A stretch of DNA of 57,348 nt from Bacteroidota bacterium (GTDB taxonomy: Bacteria > Bacteroidota > Rhodothermia > Rhodothermales > JANQRZ01), in NCBI GenBank assembly GCA_038746285.1, contig JBCDKT010000023.1, positions 1 through 57,348 of the forward strand, in the 5' to 3' direction. The stretch's first letter is position 1, and every line of letters begins with the position of its first letter. The notes under the pieces were generated by a model. The model searched no databases and was not told the DNA's origin. It saw nothing but the letters and a program-made list of their open reading frames with translations. Made by a program: the position numbers and the translations under genes. This document shows positions 1 to 9,333 of the stretch, piece after piece.

Positions 1-1277
<1,277 letters not shown>

Positions 1278-1350
1278 CGCCGAACGCCGAGCGACGGGTT
1301 GTCGGTCAGCACCCACTCGGCATTCGACATCCACAAATCGACACTCCGAG

Positions 1351-1662
1351 ATGAGCCGCCGCCAGACTGCTTCGGGCTCGCGCTTTCGGCGCGGGCTGCT
1401 GCTGCTCGGCCTCGCCGTGGCGGCGGTGTGGTTTGCGTTCTTCGACAGCCACAGCCTCGTCCAGCGCGTGCGGTACTACGCCGAGGCGCAGGCACTCGCA
1501 GCGGAGAACACCCGGCTCCAGGAGGCCAACCGCGCACTCGAGCGCGACCTCGACGCGGGACTGTCGGACGAGGTGGTCGAGCAGGTAGCCCGCGAGCAGT
1601 ACGGGATGCGACGTCCCGGCGAGACGGTCTACCCGGTTAAAGAGTCGGAGGATAGAGAATAG
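1351..1662 (+). CDS. ftsB: Septum formation initiator, FtsB/DivIC family
   Basis: A small bitopic division protein of 103 residues. It has a basic cytoplasmic N-terminus, one membrane helix (about residues 14-30, LLLLGLAVAAVWFAFF), then a periplasmic coiled coil (about 40-72, rich in E/A/L heptads such as EAQALAAENTRLQEANRAL) and a short C-terminal region ending EQYGMRRPGETVYPV. That last motif is typical of FtsB/DivIC. Known members bridge FtsL and FtsQ/DivIB in the divisome. Its position directly after eno is the conserved neighbourhood of ftsB in many bacteria. The last codons (ESEDRE-stop) lie inside the left arm of an intergenic inverted repeat, so the C-terminal tail was probably shaped by that repeat. 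The ATG start is the only sensible one, placed just before the basic segment. Confidence 0.9.
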   Translation: MSRRQTASGSRFRRGLLLLGLAVAAVWFAFFDSHSLVQRVRYYAEAQALAAENTRLQEANRALERDLDAGLSDEVVEQVAREQYGMRRPGETVYPVKESEDRE

Positions 1663-1735
1663 CGGGCAGAGGACGGAACGCGAGCGCGCTTCCGTTCTCT
1701 ATCTTCCACCCTCCACCCTCCATCCTCTACCCTCC
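1647..1735. repeat. Long inverted repeat with pyrimidine-rich right arm (copy B)
   Basis: GATAGAGAA (1651-1659) pairs with TTCTCTATC (1695-1703), and CGGAA (1674-1678) with TTCCG (1690-1694), around a CGCGAGCGCGC core. The right arm continues as a C/T-only tract up to the ROK kinase start. The left arm contains the ftsB stop codon. It resembles copies near 2.75, 18.35 and 43.2 kb. Confidence 0.6.
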
Positions 1736-1739
1736 TCCC

Positions 1740-2711
1740 ATGTCAAAGCAGGTCGCTGTCGGGATAGACTTCGGCGGTACGAACATCAAGGCGGGCCTCG
1801 TCGACGCGGACGGGGCGATCCTCTGCGATGCCCGCGTGCGCACCCAGGCGAAGCAGGGCGCGGACCACGTCCTCGGCCGCCTCGCCGAGGCCATCGAGCA
1901 GGTCGCGCAGCATTGCCCGGGCGGGTCCCGGATCTGCGGCGTTGGGATCGGCGCGCCGGGCAAGGTCTCGCTCGACCAGACGACGCTCATCAAGCCGCCC
2001 AATTTTTCGGGCTGGGACGAGGTCAACCTCAGCGAAGCGCTCGCCGACGTTGCCCGCGGGCCGGTCGTGGTCGAGAACGATGCCAACTGCGCGGGCCTCG
2101 GCTCGGCCTCGTGGGGGGCGGGCCGCGACTTCGACTCGTTCGTCATGGTGACGCTCGGCACGGGCGTCGGCGGCGCAATCATCCACGAGAACAAGCTCTT
2201 CCGGGGCGCGACCGGCGGCGCGGGCGAACTCGGGCACATGTCGATCGACTACGAGGGGCCCTACGACCGGAGCGGCGTCGCGGGGGCCGCCGAGGCGTAC
2301 CTCGGGCTGAACTACCTCTCGCACCACGCCCGCTACCAGCTCCACACCCGTCCCAGCGTCCTCCACGCGTGGGCGGGGCGCGACCTCGGCCGCCTCTCCC
2401 CGAAGATGCTCCACCAGGCCGCCGAGCAGGGCGACGAGCCGGCGCGCGAAGTCCTCGCGTGGGCCGGGCACAAGCTCGGCTGCGTCCTCGCCTCGGTCGT
2501 CAACCTCCTCGACATCCGCAAACTCGTCGTCGGCGGCGGCGTCTCGGCGGCGGGCGACTACCTCCTCGGCCCGGCGCGCCTGGCGCTGCAGGGGGCCGTC
2601 ATGCCGAGCTTCGCCGAGGGGCTCGAGCTGGTGCGCGAGACGCGGGGCAACGAGGTGGGCATCCTCGGCGCAGCGCGGCTGGCCTTCGAAGCCGCCGCCG
2701 AGGGTGGGTGA
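1740..2711 (+). CDS. ROK-family sugar kinase, glucokinase-like, without the zinc motif
   Basis: Probable cytoplasmic hexose kinase (ATP + sugar to sugar 6-phosphate), 323 residues, the normal ROK length. The N-terminal phosphate-binding loop reads VGIDFGGTNIKAGLVD; the sugar-binding/catalytic segment is VENDANCAGLG (catalytic Asp in END); the second ATP-binding segment is VTLGTGVGGAII; GGAGELGHM precedes the place where ROK proteins carry the CxCGxxGCxE zinc site. Here that stretch reads SIDYEGPYDRSGVAGAAEAY and has no cysteine, so the structural zinc of classical ROK proteins cannot form. No N-terminal helix-turn-helix is present, so it is a kinase rather than a ROK repressor. It lies 28 codons' length beyond ftsB and is separated from it by an inverted repeat. 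Substrate is inferred; glucose is most likely. Confidence 0.88.
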   Translation: MSKQVAVGIDFGGTNIKAGLVDADGAILCDARVRTQAKQGADHVLGRLAEAIEQVAQHCPGGSRICGVGIGAPGKVSLDQTTLIKPPNFSGWDEVNLSEALADVARGPVVVENDANCAGLGSASWGAGRDFDSFVMVTLGTGVGGAIIHENKLFRGATGGAGELGHMSIDYEGPYDRSGVAGAAEAYLGLNYLSHHARYQLHTRPSVLHAWAGRDLGRLSPKMLHQAAEQGDEPAREVLAWAGHKLGCVLASVVNLLDIRKLVVGGGVSAAGDYLLGPARLALQGAVMPSFAEGLELVRETRGNEVGILGAARLAFEAAAEGG

Positions 2712-2857
2712 GTGGGGCAGCACCTTCGGTGCAGGATGGGAGGAACGGAAGGAATGGGGAGGTGCTTCGGCGCAGAGCGCAAGGGCGTTGGTACCTTTCT
2801 CGGCTTTTCTTCCCACTCCTCCCACTCCTCCCACTCCTCCCACTCCTCCGCGCTCCG
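2711..2857. repeat. Long inverted repeat with four CCCACTCCT units (copy A)
   Basis: The spacer between the ROK kinase and lptD holds a G-rich arm (2742-2762, GGAACGGAAGGAATGGGGAGG) and a C-rich arm (2807-2828) that are imperfect reverse complements. Between them is the core GGCGCAGAGCGCAAGGGC. The right arm continues as four tandem CCCACTCCT units (2812-2847). A small perfect hairpin GCACC-TTC-GGTGC sits at 2720-2732. The core matches copy C near 18.37 kb. Confidence 0.7.
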
Positions 2858-2910
2858 TACGAAGTCCGAAGGCGGACGCGTTGTCTGAATAGTCAGAACA
2901 ACCAGCACTC

Positions 2911-5706
2911 GTGAGCACGCGGCGACTTCTTGCGGTGGGGCTTTGGGCGGCGCTGCTCGGCGCGGGCACGGCGGGCGCGCAGGAGGCCGACACGCTCGGC
3001 TTTGAGCGACCGCCAGCACCTCGGGACTCCCTGGCGCTGCCGGACTCAGTCGCACCCGTCACGGCAGCGCAGGTCGGGTTCCCGCGCACCCCGACACCGC
3101 CGCTGCCGGACGGCGAGGGTCTGGAGGAGCCCATCGACTTCGCGGCGACGGACTCGCTCGTCATCCTCTTCGCCGACGCGGGCGACGCCTCGGGCGACGG
3201 CGACCTCGGCACGCTCTTCGGCGAAGCGCAGGTGAGCTACGAGGAGGCGAGCTTGGAGGCCGCCGAGATCGACCTGGTGTTCGGGCGCGAGGAGTTGCGC
3301 GCGCGCGGCCCCTCGTCGGCCGGGGTGGTCCTAGACTCGCTCGGCGCGCCGGTCGGGATGCCGTACTTCGAGCGCGGCGAGGAGACCCTGTCGGGCCGGG
3401 AGGTGGCCTACAACCTCGCGTCGCAGCGCGGGCGGATCGTCGGGGCGCGCACGGCGATCCAGGACGGCTTCCTCCTCGGCGGCGTCGTCAAGCAGGTCGG
3501 GCCGCGCGTCACCTTCGCCCGGGACGCCACCTACACGACGTGCGACAACCCCGAGCACCCGCACTACGGCCTCCGGGCGGGCCGCCTCAAGGTCGTCGAC
3601 GGCGAGTGGGTCTACACCGGCCCGGCCCGGCTCTACATCCTCGGCGTCCCGACGCCGCTCTGGCTGCCGTTCGGGTTCTTCCCCGCCGCCGAGGGCCGCC
3701 GCAGCGGGCCGCTCCCGCCGACCTACGGCGAGGACGCCGACCTCGGCTTCTACCTCCGCAACCTCGGGTGGTACTGGGCGATCTCGGACTACATGGACGC
3801 CACCGTCAGCGGCGCGCTCTGGACGCGGGGCAGCTTCGAGATCAACCCGTCGTACCGCTACGCCAAGCAGTACGCCTTCCGGGGCAACCTCAACCTCGCC
3901 TACGCCCGCCTGCGCCGGGGCGAGCGCCAGGACCCCGGCGCGACGGTGCAGACGAACGTGCGCGTGGCGTGGCAGCACAACCAGCAGCTCTTCAACAACA
4001 CTGGGAGCCTGCGCGGCAGTGTCAACCTCGCCTCGACCGGCTACCTCCGCGCCATCTCCGAGAACTTCGACGACCGCGTCACGCAAACGACCCAGTCGAC
4101 GGTCGCCTTCGCCAAGCGGTGGCAGCGCACCGGGCGCTCGCTCTCGCTGGACCTCAACCAGCGGCAGAACCTGACGACGGGCCGCGCCGACCTCACCTTC
4201 CCCAGCCTCTCGTTCACCCAGACCCAGCGCTTCCCGCTCCGCCGCGAGGGGACGAGCGCCCAGAACCAGCGGTGGTACGAGCGGATCGGCTACTCGTACA
4301 CCGGCCGGCTCACCAACGACTACAGCTTCCAGCCCGACACCTCGCTCGCCGGGAGCGACGGTGTCTCGTGGCTCGACGGCCTCTTCGACTACGATGCCTT
4401 CGTCGGGGCCACGGGCCAGACCGAACGTTTCGAGACAAGAGCGACGCACACCGTGCCCGTCAGCGCTGCCTTCTCGCTGACGCGGATCCCCTTCACCTCG
4501 ATCCCCTTCAACCTCAACCTCACGCCGAACGTGAACTACCAGGAGGACTGGTACACACGCTCAGAGCGCGTCCCCGTCGACGCGAACGGCGTCGCGATCC
4601 TCGACAGCCTCGGGCGGATCCAGCGCGTGCAGGAGGACGGCTTCACCGCCATCCGGCAGGTCCGGGGCGGGCTGAGCGCCAACAGCCGGTTCTTCGGGAC
4701 GTTTCCCCTCCGCGTCGGGGTGCTCGACGGGTTCCGCCACATCGTCGAGCCGAGCCTCACCTTCACGTTCTCGCCGGACTACGCGAAGGCCCCGTTCAAC
4801 TACTTCCGCAGCTACACCGACTCGACCGGGCAGGTCGTCGAGTACCCCATCGTGAGCGGCATCAGCGCCCGCGAGACGCAGAGCCTTTCCTTCCGCCTCG
4901 GCAACACGTTCCAGACGCGGGTCGCGCGGACGGACTCGACCGGCGAGGTGCAGCGCCGGGCCGTGCAGCTGCTCCGCCTCACGCTCTCGTCGAGCTACAA
5001 CCGCGCGGCCGACTCGCTCCGCCTCGCCCCCGTCGTAGTACAGGGCAACTCGCAGGTCGGGCCCCTCGCGCTCACCCTGGGGGCGCGCTACTCGGCCTAC
5101 GCGCTGAGCCCGCAGGGGCGCCAGGTCAACCGGCTGCAGTTCGACGAGACTGGGGGCTTCCTCCGGTTCCTCTCGCTCAATTTCACCGCGAGCACGCGGT
5201 TCCGCGCCCAGGCCCGCCGGGGCGCGACGCCCAGCACGCCGCGCCGCCGCACGCCGGTCTACCCCGACCTGATCCCCGACCCCGCCGAGGCCTACGGCCT
5301 GCGCCCCTACGACTACCGGCGCCGCGACCTGGCCTACGTGGACTTCGCCATCCCGTGGTCGCTCTCGCTCAACTTCAGCTACAGCGACACCGCCGTGCCC
5401 AACCAGGAGAACCGCGTCGTCGCCTCGCTCGGGACGCAGTTCGACCTGAGCCTGACAGACTCCTGGAAGATCGCCGGCAGTTCGGGCTACGACTTCGAGG
5501 CGAAGGAGATCACCACGACCAACCTCTCGATCCTGCGCGACCTCCACTGCTGGGAGATGAGCTTCAACTGGATCCCCTTCGGCACCTTCCGGTCGTTCGG
5601 GTTCTCGATCTACGTCAAGAGCGGGCAGCTCGCCGACCTCCTCCGGTTCGACGTGCCGAAGAGCGACGTGCGCGGGCGGCTCGACCTCGCAGGCGGTGGC
5701 TTTTGA
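2911..5706 (+). CDS. lptD: LPS-assembly outer-membrane protein LptD
   Basis: Outer-membrane beta-barrel that receives lipopolysaccharide from the periplasmic Lpt bridge and inserts it into the outer leaflet. The 931-residue product starts at GTG 2911 with a signal peptide (MSTRRLLAVGLWAALLGAG, cleavage near AGAQ-EA). An OstA-like N-terminal domain follows (about residues 75-200), then a long region of alternating aromatic/polar beta strands ending in RSFGFSIYVKSGQLADLLRFDVPKS. The central FFPAAEGRRSGPLPPTYGEDADLGFYLRNLGWYWAISDYMD-type segment (split here only by description) and repeated Y-R-G-N strand patterns fit Bacteroidota-type LptD. It sits apart from lptC-lptA-lptB (31.3-34.6 kb, opposite strand). 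Two cysteines near the start of the barrel (TTCDNPEH) and one near the end (LHCWEM) might form a disulfide, but this is speculative. Confidence 0.88.
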   Translation: MSTRRLLAVGLWAALLGAGTAGAQEADTLGFERPPAPRDSLALPDSVAPVTAAQVGFPRTPTPPLPDGEGLEEPIDFAATDSLVILFADAGDASGDGDLGTLFGEAQVSYEEASLEAAEIDLVFGREELRARGPSSAGVVLDSLGAPVGMPYFERGEETLSGREVAYNLASQRGRIVGARTAIQDGFLLGGVVKQVGPRVTFARDATYTTCDNPEHPHYGLRAGRLKVVDGEWVYTGPARLYILGVPTPLWLPFGFFPAAEGRRSGPLPPTYGEDADLGFYLRNLGWYWAISDYMDATVSGALWTRGSFEINPSYRYAKQYAFRGNLNLAYARLRRGERQDPGATVQTNVRVAWQHNQQLFNNTGSLRGSVNLASTGYLRAISENFDDRVTQTTQSTVAFAKRWQRTGRSLSLDLNQRQNLTTGRADLTFPSLSFTQTQRFPLRREGTSAQNQRWYERIGYSYTGRLTNDYSFQPDTSLAGSDGVSWLDGLFDYDAFVGATGQTERFETRATHTVPVSAAFSLTRIPFTSIPFNLNLTPNVNYQEDWYTRSERVPVDANGVAILDSLGRIQRVQEDGFTAIRQVRGGLSANSRFFGTFPLRVGVLDGFRHIVEPSLTFTFSPDYAKAPFNYFRSYTDSTGQVVEYPIVSGISARETQSLSFRLGNTFQTRVARTDSTGEVQRRAVQLLRLTLSSSYNRAADSLRLAPVVVQGNSQVGPLALTLGARYSAYALSPQGRQVNRLQFDETGGFLRFLSLNFTASTRFRAQARRGATPSTPRRRTPVYPDLIPDPAEAYGLRPYDYRRRDLAYVDFAIPWSLSLNFSYSDTAVPNQENRVVASLGTQFDLSLTDSWKIAGSSGYDFEAKEITTTNLSILRDLHCWEMSFNWIPFGTFRSFGFSIYVKSGQLADLLRFDVPKSDVRGRLDLAGGGF

Positions 5707-5774
5707 GCGCGCGTGGTGTTTCGGTAACGTACCCGCGTAGAGAGGTAAACCGCTCCGGCGGTACCGTGGCGGCA

Positions 5775-5798
5775 CCGTCTGGCGGCAGACGGCGTTTT
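5775..5798 (+). terminator. Probable intrinsic terminator after lptD
   Basis: A perfect 7-bp stem CCGTCTG/CAGACGG with a four-base loop GCGG, followed two bases later by TTTT, lies 70 bases after the lptD stop codon on the same strand. Confidence 0.55.
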
Positions 5799-5809
5799 CT
5801 CGGGGGCTA

Positions 5810-5840
5810 TTTACGGAATCAGCTCCTGTGGCTATCTTCT
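5810..5840 (+). promoter_or_regulatory. Candidate Bacteroidota-type promoter for the BON protein
   Basis: TTTA (5810-5813), a 19-base spacer and TATCTTCT (5833-5840) resemble the TTTG-N19-TAnnTTTG consensus. It lies between the lptD terminator and the ATG at 5897. Motif match only. Confidence 0.35.
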
Positions 5841-5896
5841 GCGCCCCCCGCGCTGCCTCCCCCACGGCGCGGCATACCCTTTGCCCGACCCCCTTC

Positions 5897-6265
5897 ATGC
5901 CACGCCCCGCCTTTCTCCCGTCCGACGCCCCCCGCCTCCCCGACGTAGGAACCTTGCTCGCGACGGTGCGCGCACGCCGGAAGCAGACGGAGCGGGACCG
6001 CCGGATCGCCGGCCACGTCTTTGTCGCCTTCGAGCGCCTGCAGCGCGGCGCGGCGCATGAGTCGGTCCAGGGCCTGCACTTCTACGTCTTCGAAGGCACC
6101 GTCTCGGTCTACGGCACCGTCCTGACGCACGAGCAGCACGCCGCCGTCCTCGGCGACCTCGGAGCACTCCCCGGCGTCCTCCGCGTCGCGGACCACCTCC
6201 GCGTCAAGGACCGCCGCCCGCCGGCCCCGTTTACCATCCGGCCGTTCGCCTTCGAGGCCAGCTAG
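5897..6265 (+). CDS. Small BON-domain protein
   Basis: A 122-residue protein whose second half is a BON domain (about residues 34-105): a helix with repeated basic/acidic residues (RDRRIAGHVFVAFERL), then GLHFYVFEGTVSVYGTV, a second helix (EQHAAVLGDLGAL) and PGVLRVADHLRV. This alternation of helix, V-x-V-x-G-x-V-x-L-x-G strand and a closing GV-x-V strand defines the family, which binds membranes, phospholipids or other ligands. No signal peptide is evident, so it may be cytoplasmic; most BON proteins of this kind are periplasmic. The start is taken at ATG 5897 because it follows a promoter-like motif and the longer reading adds only low-complexity sequence. Function cannot be stated more precisely. 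Confidence 0.72.
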   Translation: MPRPAFLPSDAPRLPDVGTLLATVRARRKQTERDRRIAGHVFVAFERLQRGAAHESVQGLHFYVFEGTVSVYGTVLTHEQHAAVLGDLGALPGVLRVADHLRVKDRRPPAPFTIRPFAFEAS

Positions 6266-6364
6266 CGCAGGAGACCCTGCGAACCTCGCGCACGCCTGCA
6301 CGTTCTGGTCGCGGGCCCACGCTGCGGGCTACCCCTCTCCCTTCCTGATCTCTCGGAGGCTACC

Positions 6365-7000
6365 ATGCCCGTCTCCCGCTCGTCCCTCCTCGCCCTCGCT
6401 CTTCTCCTCGCCGTCACGACCGGCTGCGCCACGGCCCAGCAGCCCGACGCGTTCACCCAGGTCGAAGACGTGGCTCTCCTGACCGCGCTTCGCAGCGGAG
6501 GCCATGTGATCTACTTCCGGCACGCCCAGACCGAGAAGGACTACGCCGACCAGGTCACCGCCGACCCCAACGACGGCTCGACGCAGCGCGTGCTGAGCGA
6601 GTTCGGCTGGCACCAGGCCAAAGGAATCGGCCAGGCGTTCCGCGACCTCGAGATCCCGGTCGGCGACGTCGTCAGCAGCGAGTACTTCCGGGCGTGGCAG
6701 ACGGCCGACCTCGCCTTCGGCCGCTACGAGAAGGACCCGGCGCTGAACTTCGAGCCGGCCGAGGACTACACCGACGAGCAGTTCGAGGCGATGCGCGCGC
6801 GCGTGATGCCGCTCGTCACGGCAGCCCCCGACGCGGGCGTCAACACCGTCATCGTCGGGCACGACGACCCCTTCGAGGCCGTGACCGGGATCTACCCCGA
6901 GCCGCAGGGCGTCGCCTACGTGCTCCGGCCCGATGGTGCCGGCGGCTACGCGATCCTCGCTCGCCTAGCGTCAGACGACTGGAATCGCCTCGGCGACTGA
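6365..7000 (+). CDS. Histidine-phosphatase-family lipoprotein
   Basis: A 211-residue exported phosphatase-like protein. The N-terminus is a hydrophobic signal ending LLLAVTTGCATA; the cysteine at about residue 21 suggests lipidation, although the residues before it (VTTG) are a weak lipobox. The mature part has the branch-1 histidine phosphatase signature. The RHG-like YFRHAQTEKDYAD carries the phospho-accepting His. LSEFGWHQAKGIGQAF and SSEYFRAWQTADLAFG follow, the latter supplying a second conserved Arg. VIVGHDDPFEAVTG carries the second catalytic His. The acid residue between the halves is plausible in the NFEPAEDY region. Substrate is unknown; relatives act on small phosphate esters. The ATG at 6365 is preceded by GGAG at a good distance, one of the few Shine-Dalgarno-like sites in the window. 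It seems to be a single-gene unit. Confidence 0.82.
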   Translation: MPVSRSSLLALALLLAVTTGCATAQQPDAFTQVEDVALLTALRSGGHVIYFRHAQTEKDYADQVTADPNDGSTQRVLSEFGWHQAKGIGQAFRDLEIPVGDVVSSEYFRAWQTADLAFGRYEKDPALNFEPAEDYTDEQFEAMRARVMPLVTAAPDAGVNTVIVGHDDPFEAVTGIYPEPQGVAYVLRPDGAGGYAILARLASDDWNRLGD

Positions 7001-7013
7001 CCCTTGCCGGAGC

Positions 7014-7274
7014 TCAGCCGAAGAGGATGGACAGGGCGATGATGACGCCGGCCCCCACCACGACCAGGCCGGCCTGCGGGGCTCCTTTCCAGCGCCGCGC
7101 GGACCCCATCAGGTAGAGCAGCGTGCCGAGCGCGAGGAGCAGCGACGCAAACGCGTACCCGCTCTCGCCCAGGACCAGCAGCAGCAGGGCAACGGCAGCG
7201 AACACGCCGGGGGCCAGAAACGGGTGCTGCCATGCGGGACGCGTAGGAGGAGTAGAGGTGGAGCGCGTAGCCAT
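7014..7274 (-). CDS. Small two- to three-helix membrane protein of unknown function
   Basis: An 86-residue product beginning MATRSTSTPPTRPAWQHP at ATG 7274; an upstream in-frame start would add 17 residues of unlikely composition. After a polar N-terminus it has hydrophobic segments at about residues 22-38 (GVFAAVALLLLVLGESG), 40-53 (AFASLLLALGTLLYLMG) and 66-85 (GLVVVGAGVIIALSILFG), separated by a short basic loop (SARRWKGAP). I do not recognise a family. It converges with the phosphatase lipoprotein (13 bases between stops) and stands upstream of nothing on its own strand, so there is no operon context. A real gene is likely because hydrophobic periodicity and codon use are good, but it is not certain. 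Confidence 0.5.
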   Translation of the reverse strand: MATRSTSTPPTRPAWQHPFLAPGVFAAVALLLLVLGESGYAFASLLLALGTLLYLMGSARRWKGAPQAGLVVVGAGVIIALSILFG

Positions 7275-7432
7275 GGCGTTGACCAGTTCGTGATACACAG
7301 GGGGGCAGCAGGGAAAGCTACTCACCAGGGATCGACCCGAGGCATAATACCAACGCCGAGCGGCTGAAGATATCTCCCAGCCGGATTCGGGCGGACGAGT
7401 CCGCTCTGTCCACTAACGCAAGGCCCGGACGA

Positions 7433-8902
7433 TTACGCCTGCAGCGTCTTGAGTTCAGAGACCACCTCGGCGACCGAGTCTTTGGCGTCGCCGAAGAGCA
7501 TCTGCGTGTTGTCGCCGTAGAAGAGCAGGTTGTCCACGCCCGCGTAGCCCGGCCGCATCGAGCGCTTGAGGACGATCACGTTCTGCGCCTTGTCCGCGTC
7601 CAGGATCGGCATCCCGTAGATCGGCGAGCCGGGGTCGGTCCGCGCCGCCGGGTTGACGACGTCGTTGGCACCCACGACGAGCGCCACGTCGGTCGTCTCG
7701 AAGTCGGCGTTGACGTCGTCCATGTCGAAGAGCTGATCGTACGGGACGTTGGCTTCGGCGAGGAGGACGTTCATGTGGCCCGGCATCCGGCCCGCGACCG
7801 GGTGGATGGCGTACTTCACCTCGACGCCCTCTTTCTGCAGAAGGTCGGCCATCTCGCGGACTTGGTGCTGCGCCTGCGCCACGGCGAGGCCGTAGCCCGG
7901 GATGACGATCACCTTCTGCGCGTAGCTCATCAGGATCGCCGCGTCGTCGGCCGTGGTCTCGCGGACACTCAGGCCCTCGGCCGAGACCGTGGGGCCGCTG
8001 CCCGCCGCGCCGTCGCCCCCGCCGAAGCCGCCGAGGAGGACGTTCGCGAGCGAGCGGTTCATCGCCTCGCACATGATCCGCGTCAGGATCAGCCCGCTCG
8101 CCCCGACGAGCGCCCCGCTCACGATCAGCGCGTAGTTGCCGAGCACGAACCCCGCCGCGCTCGCCGCGAGGCCCGAGTACGAGTTGAGGAGCGCGACCAC
8201 AACCGGCATGTCGGCCCCGCCGATGGGGACGACGAGGAGGATGCCGAGCAGGAGCGCAAGCGCCGCGAGCGCCGCGAGGCCCCACACGATGGGGTCGTTG
8301 AAGCCGGGAAAGTCCGCCGCGCCTCGCACGATCCACACCGTCGCCGCGACGACGCCGAGGGCGATGACGACAGAGAAGAGCCGGAGGCCGGGGAACGCGA
8401 CCGGGTTGCCGCTGAGCCGCCCGCTCAGCTTGCCGAAGGCGACAAAGCTCCCCGAGAATGTCACCGCACCGATCAGCACAGAGAGCGCGACCGTGAACGC
8501 CGTCAGCCCCGTAAACGGCTCGGTCATGGCGACGCCCGGCTGCGCTGACGCCAGCGTCAGCGGCACCTGCTCGGCGTAGCGCGCCGCCTCGGCCGCCGCC
8601 ACGAGCGCCGACGCCCCGCCGCCGAACCCGTTGAACGCCGCCACCAGCTCCGGCATCTTCGTCATCTCAACCGTCCGCGCCAGCCACACCCCGGCGGCCC
8701 CGCCGAGCACGAGGCCGAGCACCATCTCGACCGGGCTCAGAATCTGCTGCATGAACAGGGTCGCCACCACGGCCAGCAGCATCCCGCCCGCGGCGAGCCG
8801 GTTGCCGTCGCGCGCCGTGAGCGGCGACGAGAGCCGCTTCAGCCCGACGATGAAGAGCGAGGCCGCCACGAGGTAGGCGACGGTGATGAGGGTTTCTTTC
8901 AT
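7433..8902 (-). CDS. pntB: NAD(P) transhydrogenase subunit beta
   Basis: Membrane and NADP(H)-binding subunit of the proton-translocating transhydrogenase, which uses the proton gradient to reduce NADP+ with NADH. The 489-residue product begins MKETLITVAYLVAAS at ATG 8902; the reading frame stays open upstream but that part is low-complexity and crosses an intergenic palindrome. About nine hydrophobic helices fill residues 1-270. The C-terminal NADP domain is clear: VIVIPGYGLAVAQAQHQVRE, HPVAGRMPGHMNVLLAEANVPYD, VGANDVVNPAARTDPGSPIYGMPILD and KRSMRPGYAGVDN. It is the last gene of pntA1-pntA2-pntB; the 65-base gap to pntA2 contains a 28-nt palindrome of a repeat family found three more times in this window. 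Confidence 0.97.
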   Translation of the reverse strand: MKETLITVAYLVAASLFIVGLKRLSSPLTARDGNRLAAGGMLLAVVATLFMQQILSPVEMVLGLVLGGAAGVWLARTVEMTKMPELVAAFNGFGGGASALVAAAEAARYAEQVPLTLASAQPGVAMTEPFTGLTAFTVALSVLIGAVTFSGSFVAFGKLSGRLSGNPVAFPGLRLFSVVIALGVVAATVWIVRGAADFPGFNDPIVWGLAALAALALLLGILLVVPIGGADMPVVVALLNSYSGLAASAAGFVLGNYALIVSGALVGASGLILTRIMCEAMNRSLANVLLGGFGGGDGAAGSGPTVSAEGLSVRETTADDAAILMSYAQKVIVIPGYGLAVAQAQHQVREMADLLQKEGVEVKYAIHPVAGRMPGHMNVLLAEANVPYDQLFDMDDVNADFETTDVALVVGANDVVNPAARTDPGSPIYGMPILDADKAQNVIVLKRSMRPGYAGVDNLLFYGDNTQMLFGDAKDSVAEVVSELKTLQA

Positions 8903-8926
8903 CGGAGAATTAGAGGTGGGTGCGCG

Positions 8927-8954
8927 GCAGGGGCGCACGGCCGTGCGCCCGTAC
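8927..8954. repeat. 28-nt palindromic repeat (REP-like), copy 1
   Basis: GCAGGGGCGCA-CGGCCG-TGCGCCCGTAC; the inner 20 bases (8931-8950) are a perfect palindrome. Same length, flanks and spacing as the copies at 48.2 and 50.7 kb. It lies between pntA2 and pntB and could form a hairpin in the pnt transcript. Confidence 0.7.
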
Positions 8955-8967
8955 GACCGTCGGAGGT

Positions 8968-9312
8968 TCACACCTGCGCCGGTTCGCGGGCGGCCTCGCC
9001 GGTCGCGGCTGCTTTGCCGCCAGCGGCCGGCGGCGGGCGGTCCTTCTTCCTGAACATCTGCAGCATCCGGTCGGTGACGAGGAAGCCACCGACGACGTTG
9101 GTCGTTGCCAGGACGAGCGCGGCGAAGCCGAGCCACTTCGCCCACGGCGTCCCGACCATCCCGGCCACGACGAGCGCCCCGACGATCGTGATGCCGCTGA
9201 TGGCGTTCGAGCCGGACATGAGCGGGGTGTGGAGCGTCGCCGGCACCTTCGAGATGACCTCCATCCCGACGAACGCAGCGAGCACGAAGACGACGACGAG
9301 GGCGATGTCCAT
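8968..9312 (-). CDS. pntA2: NAD(P) transhydrogenase alpha subunit, membrane part (alpha-2)
   Basis: A 114-residue membrane subunit corresponding to the C-terminal membrane segment of Escherichia coli PntA, encoded separately here as in Rhodospirillum. It has three to four helices: residues 3-19 (IALVVVFVLAAFVGMEV), 38-57 (ISGITIVGALVVAGM) and 60-83 (WAKWLGFAALVLATTNVVGGFL). The conserved KVPATLHTPLMSGSNAISGI segment precedes the first long helix, and NVVGGFLVTDRMLQMF follows. The C-terminus after KKDRPPP is a low-complexity Ala-rich tail. It sits between pntA1 (101 bases upstream) and pntB (65 bases downstream) in the same direction and presumably forms one membrane complex with them. Start at ATG 9312 gives the expected family N-terminus. 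Confidence 0.95.
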   Translation of the reverse strand: MDIALVVVFVLAAFVGMEVISKVPATLHTPLMSGSNAISGITIVGALVVAGMVGTPWAKWLGFAALVLATTNVVGGFLVTDRMLQMFRKKDRPPPAAGGKAAATGEAAREPAQV

Positions 9313-9333
9313 AGTACCTATTGGGCGATGGGG

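Noticed and set aside
2812-2847. The CCCACTCCT tandem as a coding repeat (Glu-Glu-Trp on the other strand)
   Set aside because: It is intergenic, part of an inverted repeat seen elsewhere, and the peptide reading is only a shadow.
3540-5948. An 802-codon open frame in another frame of lptD, and 372- to 489-codon frames on the opposite strand between 1743 and 4449
   Set aside because: Arg/Pro/Ala-rich shadows of the ROK kinase and lptD; no recognisable domain.
7326-7432. Possible RNA gene or leader before pntB's 3' end, because of several short GC-rich dyads
   Set aside because: No conserved RNA fold or terminator could be drawn and the stretch is only about 100 bases.
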